Position numbers and translations under genes: made by a program. From contig JAFQJK010000089.1 in assembly GCA_017415005.1 (NCBI GenBank), positions 1 through 36,604 of the forward strand: 36,604 bases of DNA, given 5' to 3'. Source of the stretch: Rikenellaceae bacterium. Lineage in GTDB: Bacteria; Bacteroidota; Bacteroidia; Bacteroidales; Rikenellaceae. Below the pieces are notes generated by a model, which saw nothing but the letters and a program-made list of their open reading frames with translations, was not told the DNA's origin and did not search any database. Shown here piece after piece: positions 1 to 7,353 of the stretch (position 1 is its first letter; every line of letters starts with the position of its first letter).

Positions 1-350
1 AAGAAACCGGGCAGACTGCGGGAAAGCCTCCAGGGAAACAACCGGAAAGATCATCGGGAAAACCGCAGGGAAGCCTCCGGAAAAACAACAGAGGAAGAAA
101 CCGGGCAGACTGAGCGAAAGCCTCCGGGGAAACAACCGGAAAGATCATCGGGAAAACCGCAGGGAAGCCTCCGGAAAAACAACAGAGGAAGAAACCGGGC
201 AGACTGTGCGAAAGCCTCCAGGGAAACAACGGGAAAGATCACCGGACAAACCACAGGGAAGCCTCCGGAAAAACAACAGAGGAAGAAACCGGGCAGACTG
301 CGGGAAAGCCCCCGGGGAACAACGGAAAAGAAACCGGGAAGCACGTGCGG
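1..350. repeat. 94-bp tandem repeat array, about 3.7 copies
   Basis: Units begin at 1, 95, 189 and 283, each with AAGAAACCGGGCAGACTG, so the period is exactly 94 bp. The first three copies differ at only a few positions; the fourth decays after about 60 bases. Each unit is itself two diverged halves: GCCTCC recurs at 26 and 73, which is 47 bp apart. The plus strand is rich in A and G. Because 94 is not a multiple of three, no frame stays open as a repeating peptide, so coding is unlikely. The array begins at the window edge and may extend further left. It lies downstream of the recombinase gene. From 351 to 478 there is unrelated GC-rich sequence with nothing recognisable. Confidence 0.95.
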
Positions 351-478
351 AGGACTACCGCAACGGGCGCAGAGGGTCCCTTGCGATACCGGGCATGGCC
401 GGGGCGCCGATCAGACCGGCAGCGGGACGGAACGACGGCAGGAAGGAACTCCGGCCACACCGGCGATGGGACTAAACG

Positions 479-516
479 GCGTGCGGCCGGATACCTTTGG
501 GTATCCGGCCGCACGC
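479..516 (-). terminator. Strong hairpin after the recombinase gene
   Basis: A perfect 17-bp inverted repeat (479-495 with 500-516) closes a 4-base loop TTTG. It begins 14 bases past the stop codon of the recombinase gene on the minus strand. It has no long U tract, so it may act as a terminator or as a 3'-end stabiliser. Confidence 0.7.
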
Positions 517-529
517 ATCATAAACGGGA

Positions 530-1126
530 TCAGGCCTTGAGCTTCCTGCGCACCACGGGCCCGGGACGCCGCGCATACGGGATATCATGGGTCCTCATAT
601 AGCGGTAGAGCGTACGGGGATGGATACCGGCCATACGGCAGATCTCCTGGACAGGCAGATCGGAATGACGGTACATGCTCAGGCACGCGTCGATCTTGCG
701 GAGCACGGCTGACGAGAACCCCTTGGGTCGCCCCACTCTGCCGCCTTTGGCCCGCGTCCGGGAAAGACCCTGGCGCGCCTTCTCGGAATTGATCCGGTGG
801 CTGAACGACAGCAAGCCCTGCAACAGCTCGTTCCAGTTGCAGGCATCCGACGACATATCGAGCCACGGCTCGTCCTCCGACTCCAGCGTGACCCCGAGCG
901 CATTGAGCTCCTGCAGGACCCGCAGCAGACTGGTCACGCTCCGGCATATCTCGGAAAGAGAGCACACCACCACGCAGTCGCCGGAACGAAGCGATGGCAC
1001 CACCGACACAAAATCATCCGCAACAATCAATTCCTCCTCAAGGTCAGCACGCTGCCGTAAACGACCGGTGTACTCCACGACCTGCTCCTCATGCATCGAA
1101 GAGCACACGAAACCTTTCTTTTTCAT
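530..1126 (-). CDS. Degenerate serine recombinase (resolvase/invertase family)
   Basis: A 198-residue protein with the layout of small serine recombinases: an N-terminal resolvase fold, a linker helix containing RINSEKARQGLSRTRAKGGR and GRPKG, and a C-terminal helix-turn-helix (about residues 159-178, VQEICRMAGIHPRTLYRYM). Family members normally start GYARVST. Here the matching stretch is GFVCSSM, so the nucleophilic serine (Ser10) is kept but the conserved arginine two residues before it is cysteine. The usual LDRLGRS motif reads LSEICRS, so the Asp-Arg pair is lost and only the last arginine remains. DNA binding probably survives, whereas strand-exchange activity is doubtful. I start at the ATG at 1126 because the longer frame would need TTG at 1138. 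No paired inverted repeats of an invertible segment were seen nearby. Confidence 0.8.
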   Translation of the reverse strand: MKKKGFVCSSMHEEQVVEYTGRLRQRADLEEELIVADDFVSVVPSLRSGDCVVVCSLSEICRSVTSLLRVLQELNALGVTLESEDEPWLDMSSDACNWNELLQGLLSFSHRINSEKARQGLSRTRAKGGRVGRPKGFSSAVLRKIDACLSMYRHSDLPVQEICRMAGIHPRTLYRYMRTHDIPYARRPGPVVRRKLKA

Positions 1127-1435
1127 CAGTAAAATCAATCATATCACCGGCCGGGAGCAAATCCGATCAATATCCTCAACCGCCTTATTGCCACACGCAT
1201 GAACCCTGAAGACCGGTTTTTAACGTTGGTTTTATGCGACCAATATAATTATTTTTTGGAAAAAACACATCATGGCACACGTATAAAATAACAATCAGGC
1301 AGTTAGTTCAGCGCAGCACAAGCAATTCATTATCTGCGCGGAAGCAAGGCAGGACAACGGTTTTAACGAACGTTTAAACCTGAAGTCCATCCTGAAAAAA
1401 ACTGTCGGAGGACGAAAAGATATCAAACGGGAAAA
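1127..1435. other. AT-rich intergenic region upstream of the recombinase
   Basis: About 300 bases without a gene. The part from 1215 to 1430 is clearly AT-richer than the surroundings and includes ATATAATTATTTTTTGG near 1243 and the palindrome GTTTAAAC near 1373. A weak -7-like TATATTGG lies at 1240-1247 on the minus strand with no matching -33 element. I see no convincing gene or RNA. Confidence 0.4.
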
Positions 1436-1478
1436 CAGCGGCCGGTGCCGTCCCAAAAGGGAACAGCACCGGCCGCTG
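1436..1478 (-). terminator. Terminator of the GH3 gene
   Basis: A perfect 13-bp stem (1436-1448 with 1466-1478) encloses a 17-base loop that can itself fold as TCCC/GGGA. On the minus strand it is followed by TTTTCCCGTTTG. It lies about 250 bases past the GH3 stop codon; the stretch in between shows no gene. Confidence 0.75.
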
Positions 1479-1725
1479 TATGGAACGGGATCGCCGCACG
1501 GCAAAAAAGGGCAGGCAGGCTCAAGCGAAAACCGCCCGCCAGCGCCCCGGCATCATGGAACGGAGCATCGCAACAGCCGGAGCGCAGCGGACCCGGCAAA
1601 GCATGGAGTGCCCGCGGAATACGAACCCCGAACGGCTGTATAGCGGGCGGGAAACCCAAGCCGAGAGCAGCGGGAACGACCGACAGGACCGCAATCGATG
1701 CGGTGCGGGCAACCTGCGCCCCGGA

Positions 1726-3480
1726 TCAGTAGCTCAGGCCCGTACCGATCGGGTAGCGATCGCTCACCCGGACCGGAAGGCGGCCGCCGGGACGGAGAGA
1801 GCCGTCGAGCACCCGGAGGAAAGAGTCGAAGTAGATCGTCTGGTTGCCGTGCCAGCCCCCCTCGCCGAAGCCGCACAGGAAGGCCGGAACGCTCTCCATC
1901 TTAGCCACGAGGTGCGGATTGCCGTAGGACATGGCCACGACGGCACCGGGCCGGGCTGCCGCGATCTCGTCGATCAGCGCGCGGTCGGCCTCGCGCAACG
2001 GAGCCGGATCGCCGAAACGATCGCGCTCGACGAAGAGCGAGAGGATCACCTGGTCGGCACCGGCCAGGGCCTGCCGGACCGCATCGTAGTCGGCAGTCGC
2101 GCTGCGCGGGGTGAGCGCACAGGTCCGGATACCCGGGTAGGCCTGCGACACCCTGGCGGCCAGTTGCTGGACATTGGGCTGGTAGTCGTACTTCTGGATC
2201 GTGACGTGAAGCACGCGCGACGGGTCGGCGATACGCATCGGAAGCGCCCCGTCGTTGCGCAGCAGCGTCATCGAGCGGTCGGCAACCTCCGAAACGACGG
2301 CCAGGTGGGCTGCCGTACCCACGCGCGAGGCGATCGCGGCCGGATCGGAAAGACGGTTCCTGTGCAGGCCGAGCATGGCCTTCCGGGTGAGCAGCTTCAT
2401 CACCGACCGGTCGATCTGCTCCTCACTGATGCGGCCGCTGCGCACAGCCTCGGTCACCGCGGCGATCGTCGCCACCGGGTCGGCCGGCTTGAGCAGGATG
2501 TCGTGACCCGCCTCAAGCGCCCGGATCGCCACCTCCTCCCGGCCGAAGCGGCCGGTCACGTTGTCGTACCACAGGTCGTCGGTCGTAATGATCCCCTCGA
2601 AGCCCAGCTTGTCGCGGATCACGCCCTGCACCAGCCGCGGCTCGACACTGGCCGGCAACAGCGACCCCTCGGTCACCGACGGAACGGCGATGTGCTCGGT
2701 CATAATAAAGGCCACACCGGCATCGACAGCCGCCTGGAAAGCGCGCTGTTCCTGCGCCTCGAAAGCCTCGGCGGACTTACTGATCTGGTTGAAGCCCGGA
2801 TACCCGGGAAGCGCGCGCATGTCGCCGCGACCCGGGAAATGCTTGGCCGTGGTGAGCATACCGGCATCGGTGTAGCCCCGCACATAAGCCTTCAGCAGGC
2901 GCCCCATCAGGTCGAGGTCGCCCCCGAACGAACGGACGCTCTCCTGGGGATTGTCCTCGGAAACCGAGACATCGGAAACCGGAGTGTAGGTCAGGTGGAT
3001 GCCCATCGCACGGCCCTCCTCGGCCATGATGCGCGCAGCCCGGTACATCAGCTCCTCGTCGGCAGCCGCGGCGAAGGCCATGTTGGCCGGGAACTCGGAA
3101 GCATACCTGAACTGCTGGCCCGGACCGCCCTCGAAATCGGCAGAAATAAGCAAAGGCACCGCCGCAGCCTGCTGGAGCGCGTTGGTCAGCAGGGCCACGT
3201 CGTGCGGCGTCCCGCCGTAAACCACGAAGCCCCCCACCCCATAGTCGCGCGCCAGCGAGATCCAGCGCCCGAAATCGGGATGGTCGGCAGCGATATAATC
3301 GCCCGAGATGTCGGTACAGACGAGCTGGGCCACTTTCTTCTCGAGCGGCATATTGAGCAGCGTCTTCTCGGCCCAGCGTACGGCCTGCTCTTGCGGGGGC
3401 AGGGCATGGAGCGCAGAAGGGATAAGCTGGGTCACGAGCCCCAGAACGGCGGTAAGCCGGAGCAGGTAGTTTCGGTTCAT
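1726..3480 (-). CDS. Secreted GH3 glycosidase (beta-N-acetylglucosaminidase-like)
   Basis: A 584-residue protein with a signal peptide (about residues 1-26, ending ALHA). The N-terminal barrel carries the GH3 signature KHFPGRGD (213-220) and the nucleophile region ITTDDLW (Asp301/302). A C-terminal GH3 alpha/beta domain ends in GTGLSY, the usual finish of two-domain GH3 enzymes. The KHFPG form points to the NagZ/hexosaminidase branch, which removes terminal beta-linked sugars such as GlcNAc. The Asp-x-His pair that NagZ enzymes carry soon after this motif is not visible; the stretch reads ALPGYPGF instead. The substrate is therefore uncertain. The ATG at 3480 gives a clean signal peptide. The gene stands alone, with its own promoter candidate and terminator. 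Confidence 0.92.
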   Translation of the reverse strand: MNRNYLLRLTAVLGLVTQLIPSALHALPPQEQAVRWAEKTLLNMPLEKKVAQLVCTDISGDYIAADHPDFGRWISLARDYGVGGFVVYGGTPHDVALLTNALQQAAAVPLLISADFEGGPGQQFRYASEFPANMAFAAAADEELMYRAARIMAEEGRAMGIHLTYTPVSDVSVSEDNPQESVRSFGGDLDLMGRLLKAYVRGYTDAGMLTTAKHFPGRGDMRALPGYPGFNQISKSAEAFEAQEQRAFQAAVDAGVAFIMTEHIAVPSVTEGSLLPASVEPRLVQGVIRDKLGFEGIITTDDLWYDNVTGRFGREEVAIRALEAGHDILLKPADPVATIAAVTEAVRSGRISEEQIDRSVMKLLTRKAMLGLHRNRLSDPAAIASRVGTAAHLAVVSEVADRSMTLLRNDGALPMRIADPSRVLHVTIQKYDYQPNVQQLAARVSQAYPGIRTCALTPRSATADYDAVRQALAGADQVILSLFVERDRFGDPAPLREADRALIDEIAAARPGAVVAMSYGNPHLVAKMESVPAFLCGFGEGGWHGNQTIYFDSFLRVLDGSLRPGGRLPVRVSDRYPIGTGLSY

Positions 3481-3499
3481 GCAGTCGTAAGGTTAGAAG

Positions 3500-3536
3500 G
3501 TTAAAAGTAGACCGGCCGGTCTTCGGGCCGGCCCGA
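3500..3536 (-). promoter_or_regulatory. Hairpin in the GH3 leader
   Basis: CCGGCC and GGCCGG arms around a short loop containing GTCTTCG lie between the proposed promoter and the start codon of the GH3 gene, so they would fall in the 5' leader of its mRNA. Function unknown. Confidence 0.3.
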
Positions 3537-3542
3537 CAGCGC

Positions 3543-3573
3543 CCAAGGTAGTAAAAATCGACGGGCCGGCCAA
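3543..3573 (-). promoter_or_regulatory. Promoter candidate for the GH3 gene
   Basis: On the minus strand, TTG (3571-3573), 20 nt, then TACCTTGG (3543-3550). This is close to the Bacteroidetes consensus TTTG - about 20 nt - TAnnTTTG. The predicted leader is roughly 55 nt. Confidence 0.5.
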
Positions 3574-3611
3574 CCGCCGCGCCCCGCGCGAACGGCCGAA
3601 AGGCAAAAAAA

Positions 3612-3635
3612 GGCGGCCCGGACAGCCGGGCCGCC
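3612..3635 (-). terminator. Rho-independent terminator of the DUF4923 gene
   Basis: A perfect 10-bp GC stem (3612-3621 with 3626-3635) with a 4-base loop, followed on the minus strand by seven T. It lies about 160 bases past the DUF4923 stop codon. The rest of 3481-3796 is GC-rich and shows no gene. Confidence 0.85.
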
Positions 3636-3796
3636 GCGGATACAGCGCCAAAGCAGATGCGGCGCGCCGGGCAGGGCGCACGGCACGACGGAGAGATGCC
3701 GCCGGGAACGGCCGAAACGCCCTGCGCCGGACCAGGCCGGACCGGGAAGGAGAGGCGCGCAGCCCGCGGCACTCCCGGGAAACAGCGCTCCGCGGA

Positions 3797-4405
3797 TCAG
3801 CGGGCCAGCTCGTAGCCGATCAGCATGCCGTCGTAACCGTCGGCGATCTTGGCCACGGCCGCAAGAGTCGCGTTCTGCGTAATGCTGCACAACGTGGAGA
3901 GCAGCTTGAGCAACTTGTCGGCGTCGAAAAGCATGGACAGCTTATCGCCCGCCTTCTGCGTGTGGGCCGTCACCGAGCCTGTCTTGATCCCCACCGCCTT
4001 GTAGTGCAGCGTGACCGTCCCCTCGCCCAGCGAGTAGGTCCCCCTCAGCGTCCGGGAACCCAGCGTCGAGGTGAACGTACTGTCGGGGCCGAACGTAAAA
4101 CTGAACGAGCCCGGCTTGAGCCCCACCTTCGAATAGATACCGTCGAGCTTGTCGGCAAGCTGGGAGGCGGCAACGGCGCCGCCCGCCTTCTTGAGCAGGT
4201 CGTCGCTCTCGAACACACAGGCCGCCGAGGCATAGTGCCACGTTCCCTCGAGGTCGGCCGCGCTCAGCGTGCTCTTCGAGAGCAGGCTGCCCGCCACATC
4301 GCTCAGCGTATTCTTGTTGAACAGGCCCGAAAGTTTCGACTGGGCACGGGTCGTGGCCACAATGCCGCAAGCGAGGAGCAGGGCCAGACAAACGATCTTT
4401 CTCAT
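3797..4405 (-). CDS. Exported DUF4923 (lipocalin-like) family protein
   Basis: A protein of about 202 residues with a signal peptide that begins MRKIVCLALLLACG and ends near TRAQ. The start is set at 4405 because the upstream ATG at 4417 only adds MLIF before an already complete signal peptide. The body resembles the DUF4923 family of Bacteroidetes: a short helical stretch (LFNKNTLSDVAGSLLSKS), then LEGTWHYASAACVFESDD, then alternating beta-strand segments such as FSFTFGPDSTFTS and TLRGTYSLGEGTVTLHYKA, as in small lipocalin-type barrels. Function is unknown; such proteins are exported to the periplasm or envelope. It appears to be a single-gene unit with a good promoter upstream and a terminator downstream. 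Confidence 0.8.
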   Translation of the reverse strand: MRKIVCLALLLACGIVATTRAQSKLSGLFNKNTLSDVAGSLLSKSTLSAADLEGTWHYASAACVFESDDLLKKAGGAVAASQLADKLDGIYSKVGLKPGSFSFTFGPDSTFTSTLGSRTLRGTYSLGEGTVTLHYKAVGIKTGSVTAHTQKAGDKLSMLFDADKLLKLLSTLCSITQNATLAAVAKIADGYDGMLIGYELAR

Positions 4406-4473
4406 AAATATCAGCATTTAGATTGAAACGAACAATACATTCCAGCCGGCGCTTCGCACTGCCGGCCGCAAGA

Positions 4474-4505
4474 CAAAGATAGCGAAAGCCGGGCAGCAAG
4501 CCAAA
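4474..4505 (-). promoter_or_regulatory. Promoter of the DUF4923 gene
   Basis: TTTG (4502-4505), 20 nt, TATCTTTG (4474-4481) on the minus strand matches the Bacteroidetes consensus at every fixed position. The start codon is 68 nt downstream. The -7 element recurs in degraded form upstream at 4549-4556 (TGTCTTTG) and intact at 4623-4630 (TATCTTTG), about 75 bp apart, but neither has a -33 partner. Apart from this, 4406-4791 holds nothing I recognise. Confidence 0.7.
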
Positions 4506-4791
4506 CTCGCCTGAGCCTGCCCGAGGCGCCTCCTCTCCAAGACGAAATCAAAGACAGCGAAAGCCCGGAGCAATCGTGCGGGCCCGCACGCAAAAGACCG
4601 CCGGAGCGTATCCTGTCCCGGGCAAAGATACTCAATAAATCGGATCGCCCCTCCCGACCCGGCGGGAAGACACCGTACACCCGGCCGGCGACGGACCTGC
4701 TACATTTTTACCAGAAAAGGAAACGAACACGACAACAATATAAGGATCAACCGGTTACCATTTATCCAAAATCCACCAAACCTAAGGACCG

Positions 4792-5373
4792 ATGAACAGC
4801 ACACTACGTATCCTTGCCGTTGCCATGTTCGGAATGGCCGGCTGCACCCGGCACACCGTAACGCTCGAAAGCCTGCTCCGCGAGATGACCGACATCGAGT
4901 CGGTCGCAGAGTTCCCCGTACCCGGCTACGTCTGCCTGCAACAGAGCAGCCACGACCGGCGGTCGGTAGCGCCCGACAGACCCGGCTGGTATGCCAACGC
5001 CGACGGATTCGGGGCCATCGCGATCGACACCGCGAACGGGGTGATCCGCCACACGCTGGCGGGCGCGGCAGAACAGCATGACCGAAAAACAGGGAAAGAG
5101 CAACGCAACCGGACGGCAAGCCGGAGCGGCACGACGGGCAGGCAAGACGAAAGCACCAGGCCCGGGGCGGGCGGCAGGCCGATACAACCGAAAAAGCAAC
5201 GAGCCGGATGGCGCGGCAAAGCAAGGGAGCCGGACAAACGGACAAGTCCGCACCGGGCCAACGAGGCAGGTAGGGCAACCAATCCTCAAGGCGGGAAGAC
5301 CAGCGCGACAAGGAGCACGGCAGGCCGGTGCGACCGGATGGCCGCAGACAGGCAAAGCGCCCCCACAGCGTAG
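4792..5373 (+). pseudogene. Truncated GH172 (DUF2961) lipoprotein remnant
   Basis: The open frame encodes 193 residues, but only about the first 90 look like protein. They start with a lipoprotein signal (MFGMAGC, Cys18) and then match the N-terminus of DUF2961/GH172 enzymes: LESLLREMTDIESVAEFPVPGY, followed by SSHDRRSVAPDRPGWYANAD and GFGAIAIDT. GH172 enzymes normally run on for 300 or more residues, including the catalytic GTEDYF region, which is absent here. From about 5070 the frame enters low-complexity purine-rich DNA and becomes a basic, repetitive sequence. I read this as the 5' end of a gene whose remainder was deleted or replaced. An intact GH172 gene lies at 7354-8961 on the other strand but differs too much at the N-terminus to be a recent copy. 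Confidence 0.65.
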
Positions 5374-5524
5374 CGGATCGTATCCGTAGAGCGGCACGGC
5401 AGGTCTGCTCTGATCAGGCCGAGTCAGCGAACCGGACGGCAAGCCGGAGCGGCACGGCAAGGGAGCCGACAGGCGGGCAGGCAGGACGAAAGCAGCAGGC
5501 CCGGGGCGGGCGGCAGGCCGATAC
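5109..5524. repeat. Dispersed imperfect direct repeats in purine-rich DNA
   Basis: Two long copies share CCGGACGGCAAGCCGGAGCG at their start and GGCGGCAGGCCGATAC at their end: 5109-5185 and 5432-5524. The second copy has about 16 extra bases in the middle. A weaker related block (GAGCCGGATGGCGCGGCAAAG) lies near 5200. The surrounding region to 5680 is GC- and purine-rich on the plus strand, with no credible gene. Confidence 0.8.
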
Positions 5525-5680
5525 GAACGCAGCGGGACAGCCGGCCGGCACAGCGGGACAGTACGGCACGAAAGGCCGGAAAGAGCGCAACGAAAGAGGC
5601 GCTCCCAGGAGGCACCTCTCGTCGGAAAGACCGCAATGGCATACGGCGGCCAGGCCCCCCGGCGTACCGGAATGAGCGAT

Positions 5681-6970
5681 CTATTTATCCCGGGAAGGCA
5701 TATCGGCCGAGAGCTTCTGGCCCTTGCGCAGCGCCAGCGCGGCCTGCCCCGCAAGCCACATATAGTGGTCGGGGGGCGTACCGTACCCGAGCGGGACGAA
5801 CGGGCTGAAACCCACGGGAGGATTGCCCGACAGCTTGTAGATCGCCGTCCCCTCCTCGATCTCGTCGAACATCGCCACATAGATCATCGGAGCGCCGGCA
5901 TTGACCGCGCCGGCAAGCTGCATCCACAGGAAGCGGCCCCCCTCGCGCGGGATCGCGTCGGTCGGATGAACCTCGTCAGGGAACTCGCTGAGCGCCTTGT
6001 TGTGCCAACTGAAGCCAGGGAAGACGCAGGCCGCGTAATCCTTGCCACGGGCTTCGGCCCAGGCCAGGTCGGCCGCCACGGTGGAGAGGTAACGCTCGTA
6101 GCCCTCACTGTCGCGGTACCGACCCGGCGTCCACGGATGGATCACGTCGGAAAGCGCGGCCAGCGCAAGCAATTCCTCCGGACTGTCCTGCCGCACATCG
6201 GGACCTGCCGTACGCCAATAGGCCGGGACGCCCAGATGAACCGAACAGCGGCGGTCGTCCGTGGAATCGGTGAGCGCCCGGACCAGCTCGCCCGGAACCG
6301 TATAGTCGTAAGGACGGTCGGCAAAGCCCACGCCCCAGAGGGCCACCAGCGGGCGCCCGTTGTGGTGCAGGTAGCAATCGTAGCCCTTGGCGCGGTCGTA
6401 GAACCCATATTTATCGGAGATTGCCCGCCAGTCGTCGAGGATCAGCGCGGCATCGCCCTCACGCAACCCCGTCAGATCGTACATCACGCAGACGGCACGG
6501 CCGTACCGTTGGGCGGCGCGCACGGCATTGTCGAGCACCTGGTCGAAATGGGCTTTGACAGCCGGGTTGTCGGGACGGATATGGGTCACGAAACGCTGCA
6601 GGAAAACCCCGTCGATACCCGCCTCCTTCATCCAGCGGAAATGCGTGTCGACCGTCGAGGCGTCGTATGGGCTGCAGATCACGGCCTGCGCGCCGTCGGC
6701 ATGCTTGAACGGAGTCGCATAGGTCTTTTCGTACTCGTCGGTCGCGGGCCAGAAGTCGATCGAGCAGCAGCCCGGACGGAACTCGCCGCCCGGCCCGGCA
6801 TAGGCACCCCAGCCCCGGCCGGCACCGTCGTCGGGCGCTCCGCCCCACCCCTGATAACCACACATCACAAACCCACGGTAGGAATCGTACTTCCTGGCGA
6901 AAAGCGCGTCGGGCACAATCAAAACACACACAGCCGTCAAGGCCATCATCCACATGATCTTCAATGTCAT
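5681..6970 (-). CDS. Secreted GH71/GH99-like glycoside hydrolase
   Basis: A 429-residue protein with a signal peptide (about residues 1-26, hydrophobic core MMALTAVCVLIV, ending near ALFA). The mature part starts YRGFVMCGYQGW, the opening typical of the GH71/GH99-like proteins of Bacteroidetes often annotated as xylosidases. Typical barrel segments follow: HFRWMKEAGIDGVFLQRF, then VMYDLTGL, CYLHHNGRPLVALWGVGF, VIHPWTPGRY and MIYVAMFDEIEEGTAIYK near the C-terminus. GH99 members are endo-acting mannan hydrolases, but for this branch the substrate is not established and I do not assign one. The start at 6970 (ATG) gives a complete signal peptide. It lies downstream of the GH172 operon but has its own promoter candidate, so it is probably separate. 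Confidence 0.85.
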   Translation of the reverse strand: MTLKIMWMMALTAVCVLIVPDALFARKYDSYRGFVMCGYQGWGGAPDDGAGRGWGAYAGPGGEFRPGCCSIDFWPATDEYEKTYATPFKHADGAQAVICSPYDASTVDTHFRWMKEAGIDGVFLQRFVTHIRPDNPAVKAHFDQVLDNAVRAAQRYGRAVCVMYDLTGLREGDAALILDDWRAISDKYGFYDRAKGYDCYLHHNGRPLVALWGVGFADRPYDYTVPGELVRALTDSTDDRRCSVHLGVPAYWRTAGPDVRQDSPEELLALAALSDVIHPWTPGRYRDSEGYERYLSTVAADLAWAEARGKDYAACVFPGFSWHNKALSEFPDEVHPTDAIPREGGRFLWMQLAGAVNAGAPMIYVAMFDEIEEGTAIYKLSGNPPVGFSPFVPLGYGTPPDHYMWLAGQAALALRKGQKLSADMPSRDK

Positions 6971-7299
6971 AGATCGATCTCCATTAAAATATATCCATAA
7001 TAATATCTACCCCGCTATGCGGTCAGGCCCCGTACGACGATCCCAATCATCAATTTAAAGATAACAAAACATCCCATTATACCAACCTTTTCCGGGGTGA
7101 AACGGAAAAATAGGCGGTGAAACGGACGGCGGCACGCCTCTGCGGCGGCACCCGCCACACACCGGCGCGCAGCGGGCACAGGACGCCGGACACCCGGCCA
7201 TGGAGCGCGGAGTGGCCGGGCAACCCAATCACGCAAAACAACATACCGGACACGACCCCGGCACCGTCACGCATACCGACCATTCCGGCACACAACAAA
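6971..7299. other. Intergenic region with the GH71/GH99-like leader
   Basis: The first 110 bases are AT-rich and hold a promoter candidate. The rest (about 7100-7300) is GC-rich with no credible open frame or structure. Confidence 0.5.
7056..7085 (-). promoter_or_regulatory. Promoter candidate for the GH71/GH99-like gene
   Basis: On the minus strand, TTG (7083-7085), 19 nt, TATCTTTA (7056-7063), one base off the TAnnTTTG consensus. The leader would be about 80 nt. Confidence 0.5.
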
Positions 7300-7331
7300 C
7301 CCGGGGCGGACGCCTAAGCATCCGCCCCGGG
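7300..7331 (-). terminator. Terminator after the GH172 operon
   Basis: An 11-bp perfect stem (7300-7310 with 7321-7331) with further pairing inside the loop, followed on the minus strand by GTTTGTTGTG. It starts 22 bases past the GH172 stop codon. Confidence 0.75.
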
Positions 7332-7353
7332 GAAAGCACACGGCAGAAGCGCC

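Noticed and set aside
1-350. Possible CRISPR array
   Set aside because: The units are contiguous 94-bp tandem copies without unique spacers, and no cas genes are present.
530-1126. Invertible promoter system driven by the recombinase
   Set aside because: No pair of inverted repeats flanking a promoter was found, and the catalytic residues are largely lost.
1480-3504. Long plus-strand frame of 674 codons opposite the GH3 gene
   Set aside because: It is antisense to a clear GH3 protein, is Arg/His/Gly-rich and has no domain. High GC makes such antisense frames common.
4804-5880. Minus-strand frame of 358 codons
   Set aside because: Cys/Arg/Pro-rich translation of repetitive DNA and of the GH71/GH99-like gene in another frame.
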